Source: Cupriavidus pampae
GTDB lineage: Bacteria; Pseudomonadota; Gammaproteobacteria; Burkholderiales; Burkholderiaceae
Length of the DNA stretch: 64,000 nucleotides
Assembly: GCF_914271485.1 (NCBI RefSeq)
Contig: NZ_CAJZAG010000020.1
Coordinates: forward strand, 1-64,000
Direction of reading: 5' to 3'
Shown: positions 54,294 through 64,000 of the stretch, in pieces
Layout: every line of letters begins with the position of its first letter
How positions within the stretch are numbered: position 1 is the stretch's first letter
Made by a program: the position numbers and the translations under genes
Notes under the pieces: model-generated
Databases searched by the model: none
What the model saw: the letters and a program-made list of their open reading frames with translations, nothing else
What the model was told of the DNA's origin: nothing

Positions 54294-55070
54294 CTAGCTG
54301 GCCACCCAGTCGATTCCCGGCCGCGCGTGCCGCGCGAGAAAGTCGTTGGCCGCGCGGAAATGCCCGCAGCCGAGAAAGCCGCGATGCGCGGACAGCGGCG
54401 AGGGGTGCGGGGCCTCCAGCACGCAATGGCCATTGCCATCGAGCAGCGCGCGCTTGGCCTGCGCATGGCTGCCCCACAGCATAAAGACGAGATTGGGGCG
54501 CGCGGCGGCCAACGCGTGAATCAGGCAATCGGTCACCGCTTCCCAGCCTCGCTTTGCATGGCTGGCAGCCTGACCCTGCTCGACCGTCAACACGGTGTTC
54601 AGCAGCAACACACCCTGACGCGCCCAGCCTTCGAGGTTGCCCGAGCCGCGGACCGCTTCCACGCCGTATTCCGCGCCGATTTCCTTGAAGATATTGCGCA
54701 GGCTCGGCGGTACCTTGACGCCCGCGGGGACCGAGAACGCCAGCCCGTGCGCCTGCGGCACCTCGGCGCCACCGACCGTGCCGGTGCCGTGGTACGGATC
54801 CTGACCGAGAATTACCACCTGCACCGCATCGGGCGGCGTCAGATGCAGCGCGTGAAACACCGCATGCGGAAACACCGGCTTGCCGGCCGCGCGTTCGCCA
54901 TCGACAAAGCGGCACAGGTCGTCCCATGCGCTGCCCGTCAGGCACGGCGCCAGCAAGGCGCGCCATGCGGCGGGCAGGGCATCGACCTGCGCTTGCAGGC
55001 CATCGATGCGGGTCGGTGTGGACGTGGATGTGGGCGTGGATGGGGGCGCGGCGAACAAATCAGCTTGCAT
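54294..55070 (-). CDS. ung: uracil-DNA glycosylase
   Basis: A 258-residue family 1 UDG. ILGQDPYHG contains the catalytic Asp, LLLNTVLTV the uracil-binding Asn, and APHPSPLSAHRGFLG the active His and leucine-intercalation region. It removes uracil from DNA. It follows the CYTH gene by 24 bases at the end of the trp block. Confidence 0.97.
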   Translation of the reverse strand: MQADLFAAPPSTPTSTSTPTRIDGLQAQVDALPAAWRALLAPCLTGSAWDDLCRFVDGERAAGKPVFPHAVFHALHLTPPDAVQVVILGQDPYHGTGTVGGAEVPQAHGLAFSVPAGVKVPPSLRNIFKEIGAEYGVEAVRGSGNLEGWARQGVLLLNTVLTVEQGQAASHAKRGWEAVTDCLIHALAAARPNLVFMLWGSHAQAKRALLDGNGHCVLEAPHPSPLSAHRGFLGCGHFRAANDFLARHARPGIDWVAS

Positions 55071-55094
55071 GCGGAAGGGGAGAAGAGGGGAAGG

Positions 55095-55709
55095 TCAGTC
55101 GGGCGTCGTCAGACGATAGCCGCGCGCGGCCTTGCTGAGATCGGACGGCGTCAGCGGGGCCACCGCACGCAACCGTTCGCCCAGCGCGCGCAACGCCGTC
55201 TCGGCGTTTGCTTCGTCGCCGGACAGCCATTCGAGCTCGAGCTCCTGAATCGGGTCGATGGCCGCCACACCCGCCGCGCTGATCGTGCCCGTATCGAGAG
55301 CGGCCTCGATGCGCTCGCCATCCTGCTCGACGATCCACGTCCGGCGCACGAAATCGGTCCGAAACGCCGGCGCAAGCTGCGCCATCAGCGGCGCCAGCAC
55401 CTTGCGCGCATCGTCCGGAAAGCGATGCAGCTCGATTGCCTCGTCAGCCACCGGCGTCTCCCATTCGTTGCGCGCGCTCATGCCGCCCGAGCTATGCCCA
55501 ACAGTCTTCAGCGTCTGCAGCCACTGTGTGTCTTTTCGTCGCAGCCGTAGCGCGGCACGCGCCCGCGCCAGATCGCGCGCGGGCGTGTCGAGGTACACGT
55601 TGAGCATGGTCACCTCGCCCTGCGCTTCGCCATGCTGGTCCAGCCAGCTGGCGACGACGGTCAGCGCGTCATCAGGCACCGCCAGCTTCAGTTCGATCTC
55701 TCGACCCAT
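55095..55709 (-). CDS. CYTH-domain protein (inorganic triphosphatase-like)
   Basis: A 204-residue CYTH protein. MGREIELKLAV is the E-x-E-x-K metal and triphosphate-binding start. YLDTPARDLARARAALRLRR and a later ELELEWLSGDEANAE supply further tunnel residues. Bacterial relatives (YgiF) hydrolyse inorganic tripolyphosphate; no CHAD domain is attached. It lies between trpC and ung with short gaps. Confidence 0.88.
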   Translation of the reverse strand: MGREIELKLAVPDDALTVVASWLDQHGEAQGEVTMLNVYLDTPARDLARARAALRLRRKDTQWLQTLKTVGHSSGGMSARNEWETPVADEAIELHRFPDDARKVLAPLMAQLAPAFRTDFVRRTWIVEQDGERIEAALDTGTISAAGVAAIDPIQELELEWLSGDEANAETALRALGERLRAVAPLTPSDLSKAARGYRLTTPD

Positions 55710-55733
55710 TGCGTGCATTGCGTGCGGCTCGAC

Positions 55734-56537
55734 TTACGCGAACAGACGCGCGAGTTCCACGCCCGGATCGGGCGCGCGCATAAACGCCTCGCCCACGAGG
55801 AACGCGTGGACATCGGACTCGCGCATGCGCTTGACGTCGTCGGGTCCGAGAATGCCGGACTCGGTAACGACCAGCCGTTCCGCAGGCATGCGCGGCAGCA
55901 GGTCGAGCGTGTTGTCGAGCGACACTTCGAACGTGCGCAGATTGCGGTTGTTCACGCCCAGCAACGGCGTCTTGAGCCGCAGCGCGCGATCGAGTTCTTC
56001 GGGGCCATGCACTTCCACCAGCACGTCCATGCCGAGTTCGTGCGCGCATGCCTCAAGCTCGGCCATCAGGCCCGGGTCCAGCGCGGCGACGATCAGCAGA
56101 ATGCAGTCGGCGCCCCAGCTACGCGCTTCATAGACCTGATACAGATCGATCATGAAGTCCTTGCGCAACGCCGGCAGATCGCACGCGCCACGCGCGCGCT
56201 TGAGGAAGTCCGCATGGCCCTGGAAGAAGTTCACGTCGGTCAGTACCGACAGGCACGCCGCGCCATGCGTGGCATAGCTCTCGGCAATGGCCTCGGGCAC
56301 GAAATTCTCGCGCAGCACACCCTTGGAGGGCGATGCCTTCTTGACCTCGGCGATCACGCCCGCATGGCCTGCCGCGATCTTCTCGCGGATCGCGCGCTCG
56401 AAGCCGCGCGGCGCGAAGCCTGCCTCGTTGCGCAGGCTCTCGGCCTCCGCGCGCAGGCTCGGCAGATCGCGCACCTTGCGCGCGGCATTCACTTCGTCGG
56501 CCTTCACGGCCAGGATTTTCTGCAGGATGTCTGACAT
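55734..56537 (-). CDS. trpC: indole-3-glycerol-phosphate synthase
   Basis: A 267-residue TIM-barrel enzyme. IAEVKKASPSKGVLR has the catalytic Glu and Lys, SVLTDVNFFQGH and LRKDFMIDLYQVYEA carry the catalytic Lys/Asp, and GVNNRNLRTFEV with TESGILGPDDV are diagnostic. It is separate from trpF, as in Burkholderiales. The start at MSDILQK matches the family. Confidence 0.97.
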   Translation of the reverse strand: MSDILQKILAVKADEVNAARKVRDLPSLRAEAESLRNEAGFAPRGFERAIREKIAAGHAGVIAEVKKASPSKGVLRENFVPEAIAESYATHGAACLSVLTDVNFFQGHADFLKRARGACDLPALRKDFMIDLYQVYEARSWGADCILLIVAALDPGLMAELEACAHELGMDVLVEVHGPEELDRALRLKTPLLGVNNRNLRTFEVSLDNTLDLLPRMPAERLVVTESGILGPDDVKRMRESDVHAFLVGEAFMRAPDPGVELARLFA

Positions 56538-56636
56538 GGCAATACTCTTCGATGTGGACCCGACCGGGTTGGTGGGTCCACGGGGCGACGTGGTTCCCGC
56601 CGAGGTTACCAAATTAGGTTACGGCAGCGACCGGTC

Positions 56637-57665
56637 TTATCGGAACTGCTGGGTGGCGCGCACGAACTGGTCGAGCTTCTCGCGCGCGGCGCCGCTTGCG
56701 ATGGCTTCGCGCGCACGGCGAATGCCGTCTTCGATCGAAGACGCCACGTTGGCCGCATACAGCGCGGTGCCCGCATTCAGCGTCACAATCTCGCGCGGCG
56801 TGCCGGCCACGTTGGTCAGCGCTTCCAGCACCATCTCCTTGGACTCGGTCGCGTCCGCCACCTTGAGGCCTCGGTTCGAGATCATCGACAGGCCGAAGTC
56901 CTCGGGATGGATCTCGTACTCGCGTACCTCGCCGTCCTTGAGCTCGCCGACCATCGTGGCCGCGCCCAGCGACACCTCGTCCATGCCGTCCTTGCCGTAG
57001 ACCACGATCGCGTGCTTCGCGCCCAGGCGCTCCATCACACGCACCTGAATGCCGACGAGGTCCGAATGAAACACGCCCATCAGGATATTTGGCGCATCGG
57101 CCGGATTGGTCAGCGGGCCGAGGATATTGAAGATCGTGCGCACGCCCATCTCCTTGCGGATCGGCGCCACGTTCTTCATGGCCGGATGATGGGTCGGCGC
57201 GAACATAAAGCCGATGCCAGTCTGCGTGATGCACTCGCCCACCTGCTCCGGCGTCAGCATGATGTTCACGCCCAGCGCTTCCAGCACGTCCGCGCTGCCC
57301 GACTTCGAGCTCACGCCGCGGTTGCCGTGCTTGGCGATCTTCGCGCCGGCCGCGGCCGCGACGAACATCGACGCCGTGGAGATATTGAACGTATGCGAAC
57401 CGTCGCCACCAGTCCCGACGATGTCGATGAAGTTGTCGCGATCGGCCACCGGCACCTTGTTGGCGAACTCGCGCATCACCTGCGCCGCCGCCGAGATCTC
57501 GCCGATGGTTTCCTTCTTCACGCGCAGACCGGTCAGGATGGCTGCGGCCATCACGGGCGAGATCTGGCCCTGCATGATCTGCCGCATCAGATGCAGCATC
57601 TCGTCATGAAAGATCTCGCGGTGTTCGATGCAGCGCGTGAGCGCTTCCTGCGGCGTGATGGACAT
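56637..57665 (-). CDS. trpD: anthranilate phosphoribosyltransferase
   Basis: A 342-residue enzyme that joins anthranilate to PRPP. DIVGTGGDGSHTFNISTASM is the PRPP site, KHGNRGVSSKSGSADVLE the anthranilate site, and NILGPLTNPA is typical. The frame continues upstream through trpG as a non-coding read-through; the true start is MSITPQEALTRC. Confidence 0.97.
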   Translation of the reverse strand: MSITPQEALTRCIEHREIFHDEMLHLMRQIMQGQISPVMAAAILTGLRVKKETIGEISAAAQVMREFANKVPVADRDNFIDIVGTGGDGSHTFNISTASMFVAAAAGAKIAKHGNRGVSSKSGSADVLEALGVNIMLTPEQVGECITQTGIGFMFAPTHHPAMKNVAPIRKEMGVRTIFNILGPLTNPADAPNILMGVFHSDLVGIQVRVMERLGAKHAIVVYGKDGMDEVSLGAATMVGELKDGEVREYEIHPEDFGLSMISNRGLKVADATESKEMVLEALTNVAGTPREIVTLNAGTALYAANVASSIEDGIRRAREAIASGAAREKLDQFVRATQQFR

Positions 57666-57721
57666 GGCGGTGTTCTGGTGGCTGTGATCGGTGGCAGTGA
57701 GTCCGGGCGTGTCGAGCCGTC

Positions 57722-58306
<585 letters not shown>

Positions 58307-58326
58307 GGCAATTCTCCTGTCCGGGT

Positions 58327-59853
58327 TCAGAGGTCGGCGTCCAGGCCGTCCTGGACCTGTTCGGCAGCACGGATCACGGCGCGCGCCTTCGCCTCGGTCT
58401 CTTTCCATTCCGATTCGGGGTCCGAATCGGCAACGATGCCGGCAGCCGCCTGCACGTAGAGATTGCCGTCCTTGATGATGCCCGTGCGAATCGCGATCGC
58501 CAGATCCATCTCACCGCCGAACGACAGATAACCCACCGCGCCGCCGTAGATGCCGCGCTTGCGCGGCTCCAGTTCGTCGATGATCTCCATCGCGCGCACC
58601 TTGGGCGCGCCGGACAGCGTGCCGGCCGGGAACGTCGCGCGCAGCACGTCGAGGTTGGTCGTGCCGTCGCGCAGCGTGCCTTCCACCGAGCTCACGATGT
58701 GCTGCACGTGCGAGTACTTCTCGATGACCATCTTGTCGGTCACCTTGACCGAGCCGATCTCCGCGATGCGGCCGATATCGTTGCGCGCCAGGTCGATCAG
58801 CATCACGTGCTCGGCAATCTCCTTCGGATCGTTGAGCAGTTCCTTGGCCAACTGCTCGTCGCGCTCGGGCGTGTTGCCGCGCGGCCGGGTGCCGGCCAGC
58901 GGGCGAATCGTCACCACGCGCGACGTTTCGCTCTCGTTGCCGCCCGCACCGTTAGCGACCTTGCGCGTTTCCTGACGCACCAGGATCTCCGGCGAGGCGC
59001 CCACCACCTGAAAGTCGCCGAAGTTGTAGAAGTACATATAGGGCGACGGATTCAGCGAGCGCAGCGCGCGGTACAGCGACAGCGGCGCGTCGCGGTACGG
59101 CTTCATCAGCCGCTGGCCGATCTGCACCTGCATCATGTCGCCCGCCATGATGTATTCCTTGGCCTTGTGTACCGCCGACAGATAGTCGGCCTTGTCGAAC
59201 TCGCGGTACACCTCGGTCTGCACGGACGGGCTGGTGACCGGCACATCTACCGGCTGGCGCAGCTTCATGCGCAGCTCGCGCAGACGCTGGCGTGCGCGCG
59301 GATAGGCTTCGGGCGTGGTCGGGTCGGCGTAGACGATCAGATAGAGCTTGCCCGACAGGTTGTCGATGACCGCCAGTTCCTCGCACAGCAGCAGCTGGAT
59401 ATCCGGCAGATTCAGATCGTCGGGCTTCTGCGCGCCGGCGAGCGATTTCTCGATATAGCGCACCGCGTCGTAGCCGAAGTAACCGGCCAGGCCACCGCAG
59501 AAGCGCGGCAGGCCGGGGCGCAGCGCCACCTTGAAGCGGCTTTCGAACGTGGCGATGAAGTCGAGCGCGTTGCCCTGATGGGTTTCAACGACCTTGCCAT
59601 CCGTCACCACTTCCACGCGCTCGCCGTAGGCGCGCAGCAGCGTGCGGGCATGCAGGCCGATGAACGAATAGCGGCCGAAGCGCTCGCCGCCTACCACCGA
59701 CTCCAGCAGAAACGTGTTGACGCCGCGCGTCTGCGACTGGGCCAGCTTGAGGTAGAGCGAGAGCGGGGTTTCCAGATCGGCCAGCGCTTCGGCGATCAGC
59801 GGAATACGGTTGTAGCCCTGGTCGGCCAGCGATTTGAATTCGAGTTCGGTCAT
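58327..59853 (-). CDS. trpE: anthranilate synthase component I
   Basis: A 508-residue chorismate-using enzyme. LAGTRPRGNTPERDEQLAKE, LIDLARNDIGRI and FPAGTLSGAPKVRAMEII are the chorismate core. The N-terminal LESVVGGERFGRYSFIG holds the tryptophan feedback site LLES. AGAGG lies seven bases before the ATG. It heads trpE-trpG-trpD-trpC. Confidence 0.97.
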   Translation of the reverse strand: MTELEFKSLADQGYNRIPLIAEALADLETPLSLYLKLAQSQTRGVNTFLLESVVGGERFGRYSFIGLHARTLLRAYGERVEVVTDGKVVETHQGNALDFIATFESRFKVALRPGLPRFCGGLAGYFGYDAVRYIEKSLAGAQKPDDLNLPDIQLLLCEELAVIDNLSGKLYLIVYADPTTPEAYPRARQRLRELRMKLRQPVDVPVTSPSVQTEVYREFDKADYLSAVHKAKEYIMAGDMMQVQIGQRLMKPYRDAPLSLYRALRSLNPSPYMYFYNFGDFQVVGASPEILVRQETRKVANGAGGNESETSRVVTIRPLAGTRPRGNTPERDEQLAKELLNDPKEIAEHVMLIDLARNDIGRIAEIGSVKVTDKMVIEKYSHVQHIVSSVEGTLRDGTTNLDVLRATFPAGTLSGAPKVRAMEIIDELEPRKRGIYGGAVGYLSFGGEMDLAIAIRTGIIKDGNLYVQAAAGIVADSDPESEWKETEAKARAVIRAAEQVQDGLDADL

Positions 59854-60284
59854 GTCGATCCTCTACTTGCGGCGCCCGTCACGGACAGGTGGGAGACGCG
59901 GCACCGCGATGTCGGCAAGAGGCGGAGGCACAGGAAAACGCGCGGATCCGCCCCGGTTCGGACCGTGGTGCGATGGGCTTGCGGACAAGAACGCACACGG
60001 CCGGGGGTGGCGTGCAGCACGTTCGTGGAGCTAACCGTAGCACAGGAGAACCTGCATTACGGTGCGGCAAGAGGGGATCAGCTTGAGCGGGCGGGATCCG
60101 TGGGGACTGGAGCGATGACCAGAGTGCCGCTACGGAAACGCCGTCGAGGAAACCGTCAGGAGACTCGCGAACGCACCTTACGCCTGGATGGAGGCGTGCC
60201 AGCGACGCCAGGGCCAAGCCTGCCGATCACTGCCAGAAGAGATGCGTTTGCGGTTGACGAACATTGATGTTCTTGGGAGCTTGA
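59854..60284. other. long trpE leader / gph-trpE intergenic region
   Basis: These 431 bases lie between gph and trpE on the minus strand. No protein or RNA was recognised. No tandem Trp codons (no CCACCA on the plus strand) occur, so a classical leader-peptide attenuator is not visible. Another form of leader control is possible. Confidence 0.5.
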
Positions 60285-61010
60285 TTAACGCCGTGCCGCC
60301 AGGATGGCTGCGACGCGCGCAATGTCGGCGACTATACCATCGGCGTCGACGGCTTGTACAGGGTTGCCATGGTTGTAGCCATATGGCATCAACAGCACAC
60401 CGATACCGGCGGCGCGGGCCGCGCGCGCATCGTTCTCCGAGTCGCCGATGGCCAGCATGGCCGACGGTTGCAGCCGGAACGCCTGTGCCACCTGCAGCAG
60501 CGGGTACGGATCGGGCTTGCGCAGTGCGAACGCGTCGCCGCCGTAGACCAGCTCGAAATACTGGTCGAGGCCGGTGCGGGCCAGCAGCGGCGTGGTGAAG
60601 TTCTCCGGCTTGTTGGTCACGCAGGCCAGCCGCAGTCCGGCCGCCTTGAGCGCCGTCAGGCCCTCGCGCACGTTCGGGTAGACCGACGAGAACTGGCCGT
60701 TGATCCGCACGTACTCGCGGTCGTACAGGTCGTAGGCCGCGTCGAACAGCGTCGTGGCCTGCTGTGGGAAACGTACCCCGAGCACCTGACGGATCAGGTT
60801 TTCCGAGCCCTTGCCAACAAAGTTGACCACTTCCTGAGCGCTCATCGGTGCCACCGGGCCCAGCTCCGGACGCGCGTGAACCAGCGCCAGCAGCATCGCG
60901 TTGATGGCGGCGTGGAAGTCACCGGCGGTATCGACCATGGTGCCGTCGAGATCGACGATCACGCCTTGAATGCCGCTCCAGTCGGTGCGGCGCAGGATCT
61001 CGGTCGTCAT
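60285..61010 (-). CDS. gph: phosphoglycolate phosphatase
   Basis: A 241-residue HAD phosphatase: GVIVDLDGTMVDTAGDFHAA (nucleophile Asp), LACVTNKPENFT (motif II), KPDPYPLLQVAQ (Lys) and LAIGDSENDARAARAAG (motif IV). It removes 2-phosphoglycolate formed in DNA repair. Its ATG overlaps the rpe stop by one base. Confidence 0.93.
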   Translation of the reverse strand: MTTEILRRTDWSGIQGVIVDLDGTMVDTAGDFHAAINAMLLALVHARPELGPVAPMSAQEVVNFVGKGSENLIRQVLGVRFPQQATTLFDAAYDLYDREYVRINGQFSSVYPNVREGLTALKAAGLRLACVTNKPENFTTPLLARTGLDQYFELVYGGDAFALRKPDPYPLLQVAQAFRLQPSAMLAIGDSENDARAARAAGIGVLLMPYGYNHGNPVQAVDADGIVADIARVAAILAARR

Positions 61011-61705
61011 TACTGGCCAACCTTGGCAAGTTGGTCACGCAGCGAGCCGATGATGCCCTTGTAGCCGCCATCGGCGTCGGGCTTGCCGAACACCGCGGAG
61101 CCCGCGACGAAGGTATCGGCACCGGCCGCGGCGATCTCGGCGATGTTGTCCACCTTTACGCCACCGTCCACCTCCAGCAGGATCTGGCGGCCCGTGCGCG
61201 CCGTATAGGCGTCGATGCGAGCCCGTACCGCGCGCAGCTTGACGAGCGTCTCCGGAATAAACGACTGGCCGCCAAAGCCGGGGTTGACCGACATCAGCAG
61301 GATCACGTCCAGGCGATCCATCACGTGATCGAGGTGATGCAGCGGCGTGGCCGGGTTGAACACGAGGCCGGCCTGGCAGCCATTGTCGCGAATCAGCGCG
61401 AGCGAGCGATCCACGTGATCGCTGGCTTCGGGGTGAAACGTGATGATATTGGCGCCGGCCTTGGCAAAGTCCGGAATGATCCGATCGACGGGCCGCACCA
61501 TCAGGTGCACGTCGATGGGCGCGGTCACGTGCGGGCGGATGGCTTCGCAGACCAGCGGGCCCACGGTCAGGTTGGGCACGTAATGGTTGTCCATCACGTC
61601 GAAGTGGATCCAGTCGGCGCCAGCTTCGGTCACACGACGGACTTCCTCGCCCAGACGGGCAAAATCGGCGGACAGGATGGACGGGGCGATGCGAAATGTG
61701 GTCAT
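61010..61705 (-). CDS. rpe: ribulose-phosphate 3-epimerase
   Basis: A 231-residue TIM-barrel epimerase of the pentose phosphate and Calvin cycles. IAPSILSADFARLGEEV, HFDVMDNHYVPNLTVGP, VDVILLMSVNPGFGGQSFI (seen as LLMSVNPGFGG) and EVDGGVKVDNI give the catalytic Asp pair and metal site. It is followed by gph. Confidence 0.96.
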   Translation of the reverse strand: MTTFRIAPSILSADFARLGEEVRRVTEAGADWIHFDVMDNHYVPNLTVGPLVCEAIRPHVTAPIDVHLMVRPVDRIIPDFAKAGANIITFHPEASDHVDRSLALIRDNGCQAGLVFNPATPLHHLDHVMDRLDVILLMSVNPGFGGQSFIPETLVKLRAVRARIDAYTARTGRQILLEVDGGVKVDNIAEIAAAGADTFVAGSAVFGKPDADGGYKGIIGSLRDQLAKVGQ

Positions 61706-61827
61706 GACTGTGGGGGGCGGACGGCGCGACTGGAACGAGGCGCATATTCTACGCTGGTCAGGCCGCTTGCCGCTGCCCGGGCCTTGCAGCACAATGCGGA
61801 CAACTTCGAGCACCCAGGCTGTCGATA

Positions 61828-62202
61828 ATGAGCGAGTACGCATTCTCCGTGACGGTACGTACCCAGTACCTGTCCGACCAGTCGGATCCCGAGCGCGGGC
61901 GCTATGCGTTCGCCTACACCATCAATATCCGCAATACCGGTGAAGTCGCCGCGCAACTGATCTCGCGCCACTGGGTGATCATGGACAGCGACAATGCGTC
62001 GCAGGAAGTCTCCGGTCTGGGCGTGGTGGGTCACCAGCCGCTGCTCAAGCCGGGTGAGCACTTCGAATACACGAGCTGGGCCACGATCTCGACGCCGATC
62101 GGCTCGATGAAGGGCGACTACTTCTGCGTGGCCGAGGACGGCCACCGTTTCGAGGTGCCGATTCCCGAGTTCGCGCTGGTGCTCCCGCGCATGCTGCACT
62201 GA
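61828..62202 (+). CDS. apaG: ApaG domain protein
   Basis: A 124-residue immunoglobulin-like beta protein. AYTINIRNTGEVAAQLISRH, VVGHQPLLKPGEHFEYTS and GSMKGDYFCV are the family core. ApaG is linked to Co2+/Mg2+ resistance by genetics only. It is divergent from rpe and overlaps no neighbour. Confidence 0.95.
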   Translation: MSEYAFSVTVRTQYLSDQSDPERGRYAFAYTINIRNTGEVAAQLISRHWVIMDSDNASQEVSGLGVVGHQPLLKPGEHFEYTSWATISTPIGSMKGDYFCVAEDGHRFEVPIPEFALVLPRMLH

Positions 62203-62210
62203 CCCAAGGG

Positions 62211-62420
62211 TCAGCGTTCTCGCGAGGTGGCCTCGGTCTGCTCCGGCGCTGGCTTCGCACCACCGTTGCGGGACGGGTGATCGTCCGGCGCGCGGGTGGG
62301 CCGCGGGTTCTTCCTGGCGGTGCCCATGGTCCAGACCACGATGAACACCAGCAGGAACAGTGCCGCGCCGGCCTCCAGCGCGAACACGAGCATCGGATGG
62401 TCTGACAGAAATTGGCTCAT
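62211..62420 (-). CDS. small single-pass membrane protein
   Basis: A 69-residue protein with one hydrophobic helix (about residues 10-32, LVFALEAGAALFLLVFIVVW) and a basic, Pro/Asp-rich cytosolic tail. It lies between apaG and mltA on the opposite strand and is convergent with apaG with an eight-base gap. The family is not recognised; short genes like this recur next to mltA in related bacteria only by recollection. Confidence 0.5.
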   Translation of the reverse strand: MSQFLSDHPMLVFALEAGAALFLLVFIVVWTMGTARKNPRPTRAPDDHPSRNGGAKPAPEQTEATSRER

Positions 62421-62486
62421 CGGGAACCCATGCGGGAGTTAGTCGTCAGTTATGGGCGATTGTATGAGATACGGCTTCGATCACAG

Positions 62487-63620
62487 ATGACAAATCAGGT
62501 AACGACGAACTGGCGCCGGCTCGGCTGGGCCGCGCTGGCAGGCGTGGCGATCTGGCTCGCGGGCTGCTCGAGCGGCCCCCCGCCGCGCGTGCAAGGCCCC
62601 GGCGGCACCACGGCCACCACGCCGGGCACCGGCACACCGCCGCCCTCGACCTCGGCGACGGCCGGACGTCTCCAGGCCGTGAGCTGGACCGAAGTCGGCG
62701 GCTGGAGCCAGGACGACGTGCGCGCCGCCTGGCCGGCGCTGCTGGCCAGCTGCCAGGCGCTCAAGAAGCGCCCGGAGTGGAATCGCGTCTGCTCGGTCGG
62801 CATCATGGTCGATGCGGGCGACCTGCCCGCGATGCGCGAATACTTCGAAACCAACTTCCAGCCGTACCGGGTGGTCAATGGCGACGGGACCGACAGCGGC
62901 CTGATCACCGGCTACTACGAACCGATCCTGCATGGGTCGCGCACGCGCCAGGGCACCTATCAGGTGCCGCTGTACCGGCGCTCGCCCGCGCTGGGCAAGG
63001 GCCCGCTGCCGGCGCGCGGCGAGCTGATGCAGAACCCGGCCATGCGCGGCAGCGAGCTGGTATGGGTCGATGACGCGGTGGAAGCGGCGTTCCTGCAGAT
63101 CCAGGGCTCGGGTCGCATTCGGCTGCAGGACGGTACCGTGATGCGCGTCGGGTTCGGCGGCACCAACGATCAGCCGTTCCGCTCGATCGGCAAATGGCTG
63201 CTGGACCGCGGCGAGATTACGCCCGTGCAGGCGACGATGCAGGGCATCAAGGCTTGGGCGCGCGCCAATCCGGGCCGCGTCGAAGAGATGCTCAACGTCA
63301 ATCCACGCTTCGTGTTCTTCCGCGAACTGCCGGCGAACAACGAAGGCCCGGTTGGCGCGCTCGGCGTGCCGCTGACAGCCGAGCGTTCGATCGCGGTGGA
63401 TCCGGCCACGATTCCGCTCGGCGTGCCCGTGTTCCTCTCGACCACGCGGCCGCTCTCCACGGAGCCGATCCAACGCCTGATGTTCGCGCAGGACACCGGC
63501 TCGGCGATTCGCGGCGGTGTGCGCGCGGACTTCTTCTGGGGCGCGGGCGATGCCGCCGGTGAAACCGCAGGCCGCATGAAGCAGGGCGGCCGCATGTGGG
63601 TCCTGATGCCGCGCAGCTGA
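62487..63620 (+). CDS. mltA: membrane-bound lytic murein transglycosylase A
   Basis: A 377-residue outer-membrane lipoprotein that cleaves peptidoglycan strands. Lipobox WLAGC with Cys27, a disordered Gly/Thr/Pro linker, the MltA insert (VVNGDGTDSGLITGYYEP), and the 3D barrel with catalytic Asp in FAQDTGSAIRGGVRADFFWG. The start at MTNQVTTNW is preferred; the frame is open to 62412. Confidence 0.95.
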   Translation: MTNQVTTNWRRLGWAALAGVAIWLAGCSSGPPPRVQGPGGTTATTPGTGTPPPSTSATAGRLQAVSWTEVGGWSQDDVRAAWPALLASCQALKKRPEWNRVCSVGIMVDAGDLPAMREYFETNFQPYRVVNGDGTDSGLITGYYEPILHGSRTRQGTYQVPLYRRSPALGKGPLPARGELMQNPAMRGSELVWVDDAVEAAFLQIQGSGRIRLQDGTVMRVGFGGTNDQPFRSIGKWLLDRGEITPVQATMQGIKAWARANPGRVEEMLNVNPRFVFFRELPANNEGPVGALGVPLTAERSIAVDPATIPLGVPVFLSTTRPLSTEPIQRLMFAQDTGSAIRGGVRADFFWGAGDAAGETAGRMKQGGRMWVLMPRS

Positions 63621-63629
63621 AGCGGCTGG

Positions 63630-64000
63630 CTAGCGCGGGCGCTGGTCGACGATACGCCGGGCCTTGCCGACCGAGCGCTCGATGCCGCCGGCCGGCAGCA
63701 CGTCGATCTCCGCGCTCACCCCGATATAAGCCTTGATATCGCGCGCCAGCGTGACGCGTGCCTCGGTCGCGTCGGCAGGCCCAGCCCCATGCGCGCACTC
63801 GATGCGCACGGTCAACGTATCGAGCGGCCCGTCCTTGCCAAGCACGCACTGATAGTGCGGCGCAAGCTCGGCATGCCGCAGGATCAGTTCCTCGATCTGC
63901 GACGGAAACACATTGACCCCACGCACGATCATCATGTCGTCGGCCCGGCCGGTCACCTTCTCCATGCGACGAAACGCCGGCCGCGCGGTACCCGGCAGCA
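63630..64000 (-). CDS. paaK: phenylacetate-CoA ligase, C-terminal part (5' end outside the window)
   Basis: The frame runs unbroken to the window edge: LPGTARPAFRRMEKVTGRAD, then the typical MIVRGVNVFPSQIEELILR and VGKARRIVDQRPR ending. These are the C-terminal domain of the AMP-forming phenylacetate-CoA ligase. The internal ATG at 63965 is not the start. It activates phenylacetate for aerobic degradation. Confidence 0.93.
   Translation of the reverse strand, partial: LPGTARPAFRRMEKVTGRADDMMIVRGVNVFPSQIEELILRHAELAPHYQCVLGKDGPLDTLTVRIECAHGAGPADATEARVTLARDIKAYIGVSAEIDVLPAGGIERSVGKARRIVDQRPR

Overview
The window looks like chromosomal DNA of a high-GC beta-proteobacterium in the Burkholderiaceae, closest in gene content and order to Cupriavidus/Ralstonia. 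The supporting blocks are hemA-prfA-prmC-grxD-ubiX, rpe-gph-trpE-trpG-trpD-trpC, and ubiH-like-dsbC-acuI. This assignment rests on gene order and protein recognition, not on a search. No rRNA, tRNA or CRISPR array was seen.

Left edge (1-4700): an accessory island of visibly lower GC. It opens inside what looks like the end of an IS21-type insertion sequence, which has cut off the C-terminus of a DUF2075 nuclease/helicase-like gene. Then come an unknown membrane protein and a tight two-gene operon pairing an EVE-like/HNH fusion nuclease with a four-helix membrane protein resembling SLATT effectors. This is the best candidate in the window for an incompletely described defence system.

4700-17800: a secreted Tat-dependent phospholipase C behind a candidate Pho box and a tiny lipoprotein, a cluster of three palindromic REP-like repeats, a HAD phosphatase, a DUF535 protein, a GH114 lipoprotein, a YgjP-like metallopeptidase beside a zinc-ribbon protein with a native seven-histidine tail, a TPR protein, the translation factor EttA, a membrane metallophosphoesterase, and a large exported protein built from three internal repeats.

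17800-31100: a tripartite RND efflux operon (adaptor, HAE1 pump, OprM-like channel) with a convergent HxlR regulator, a CLC chloride channel/antiporter, two small uncharacterised proteins, and a lysine-degradation-like unit (Lrp regulator divergent from a saccharopine dehydrogenase-like gene and an ALDH7-type dehydrogenase).

31100-43000: housekeeping genes on the minus strand (ubiX, grxD, prmC, a LEA-like lipoprotein, prfA, hemA), an acyltransferase of the condensation-domain superfamily, an MTA/SAH nucleosidase, the conserved but functionally obscure DUF2157-DUF4401-GDYXXLXY membrane operon, and ychF.

43000-64000: a UbiH-type hydroxylase, dsbC, acuI/yhdH, an M61 peptidase, a FUSC transporter, an ABC importer with a double-length permease and no binding protein, acylphosphatase, ung, a CYTH protein, the tryptophan genes with rpe and gph upstream, apaG, a one-helix protein, mltA and the end of paaK, which runs off the right edge.
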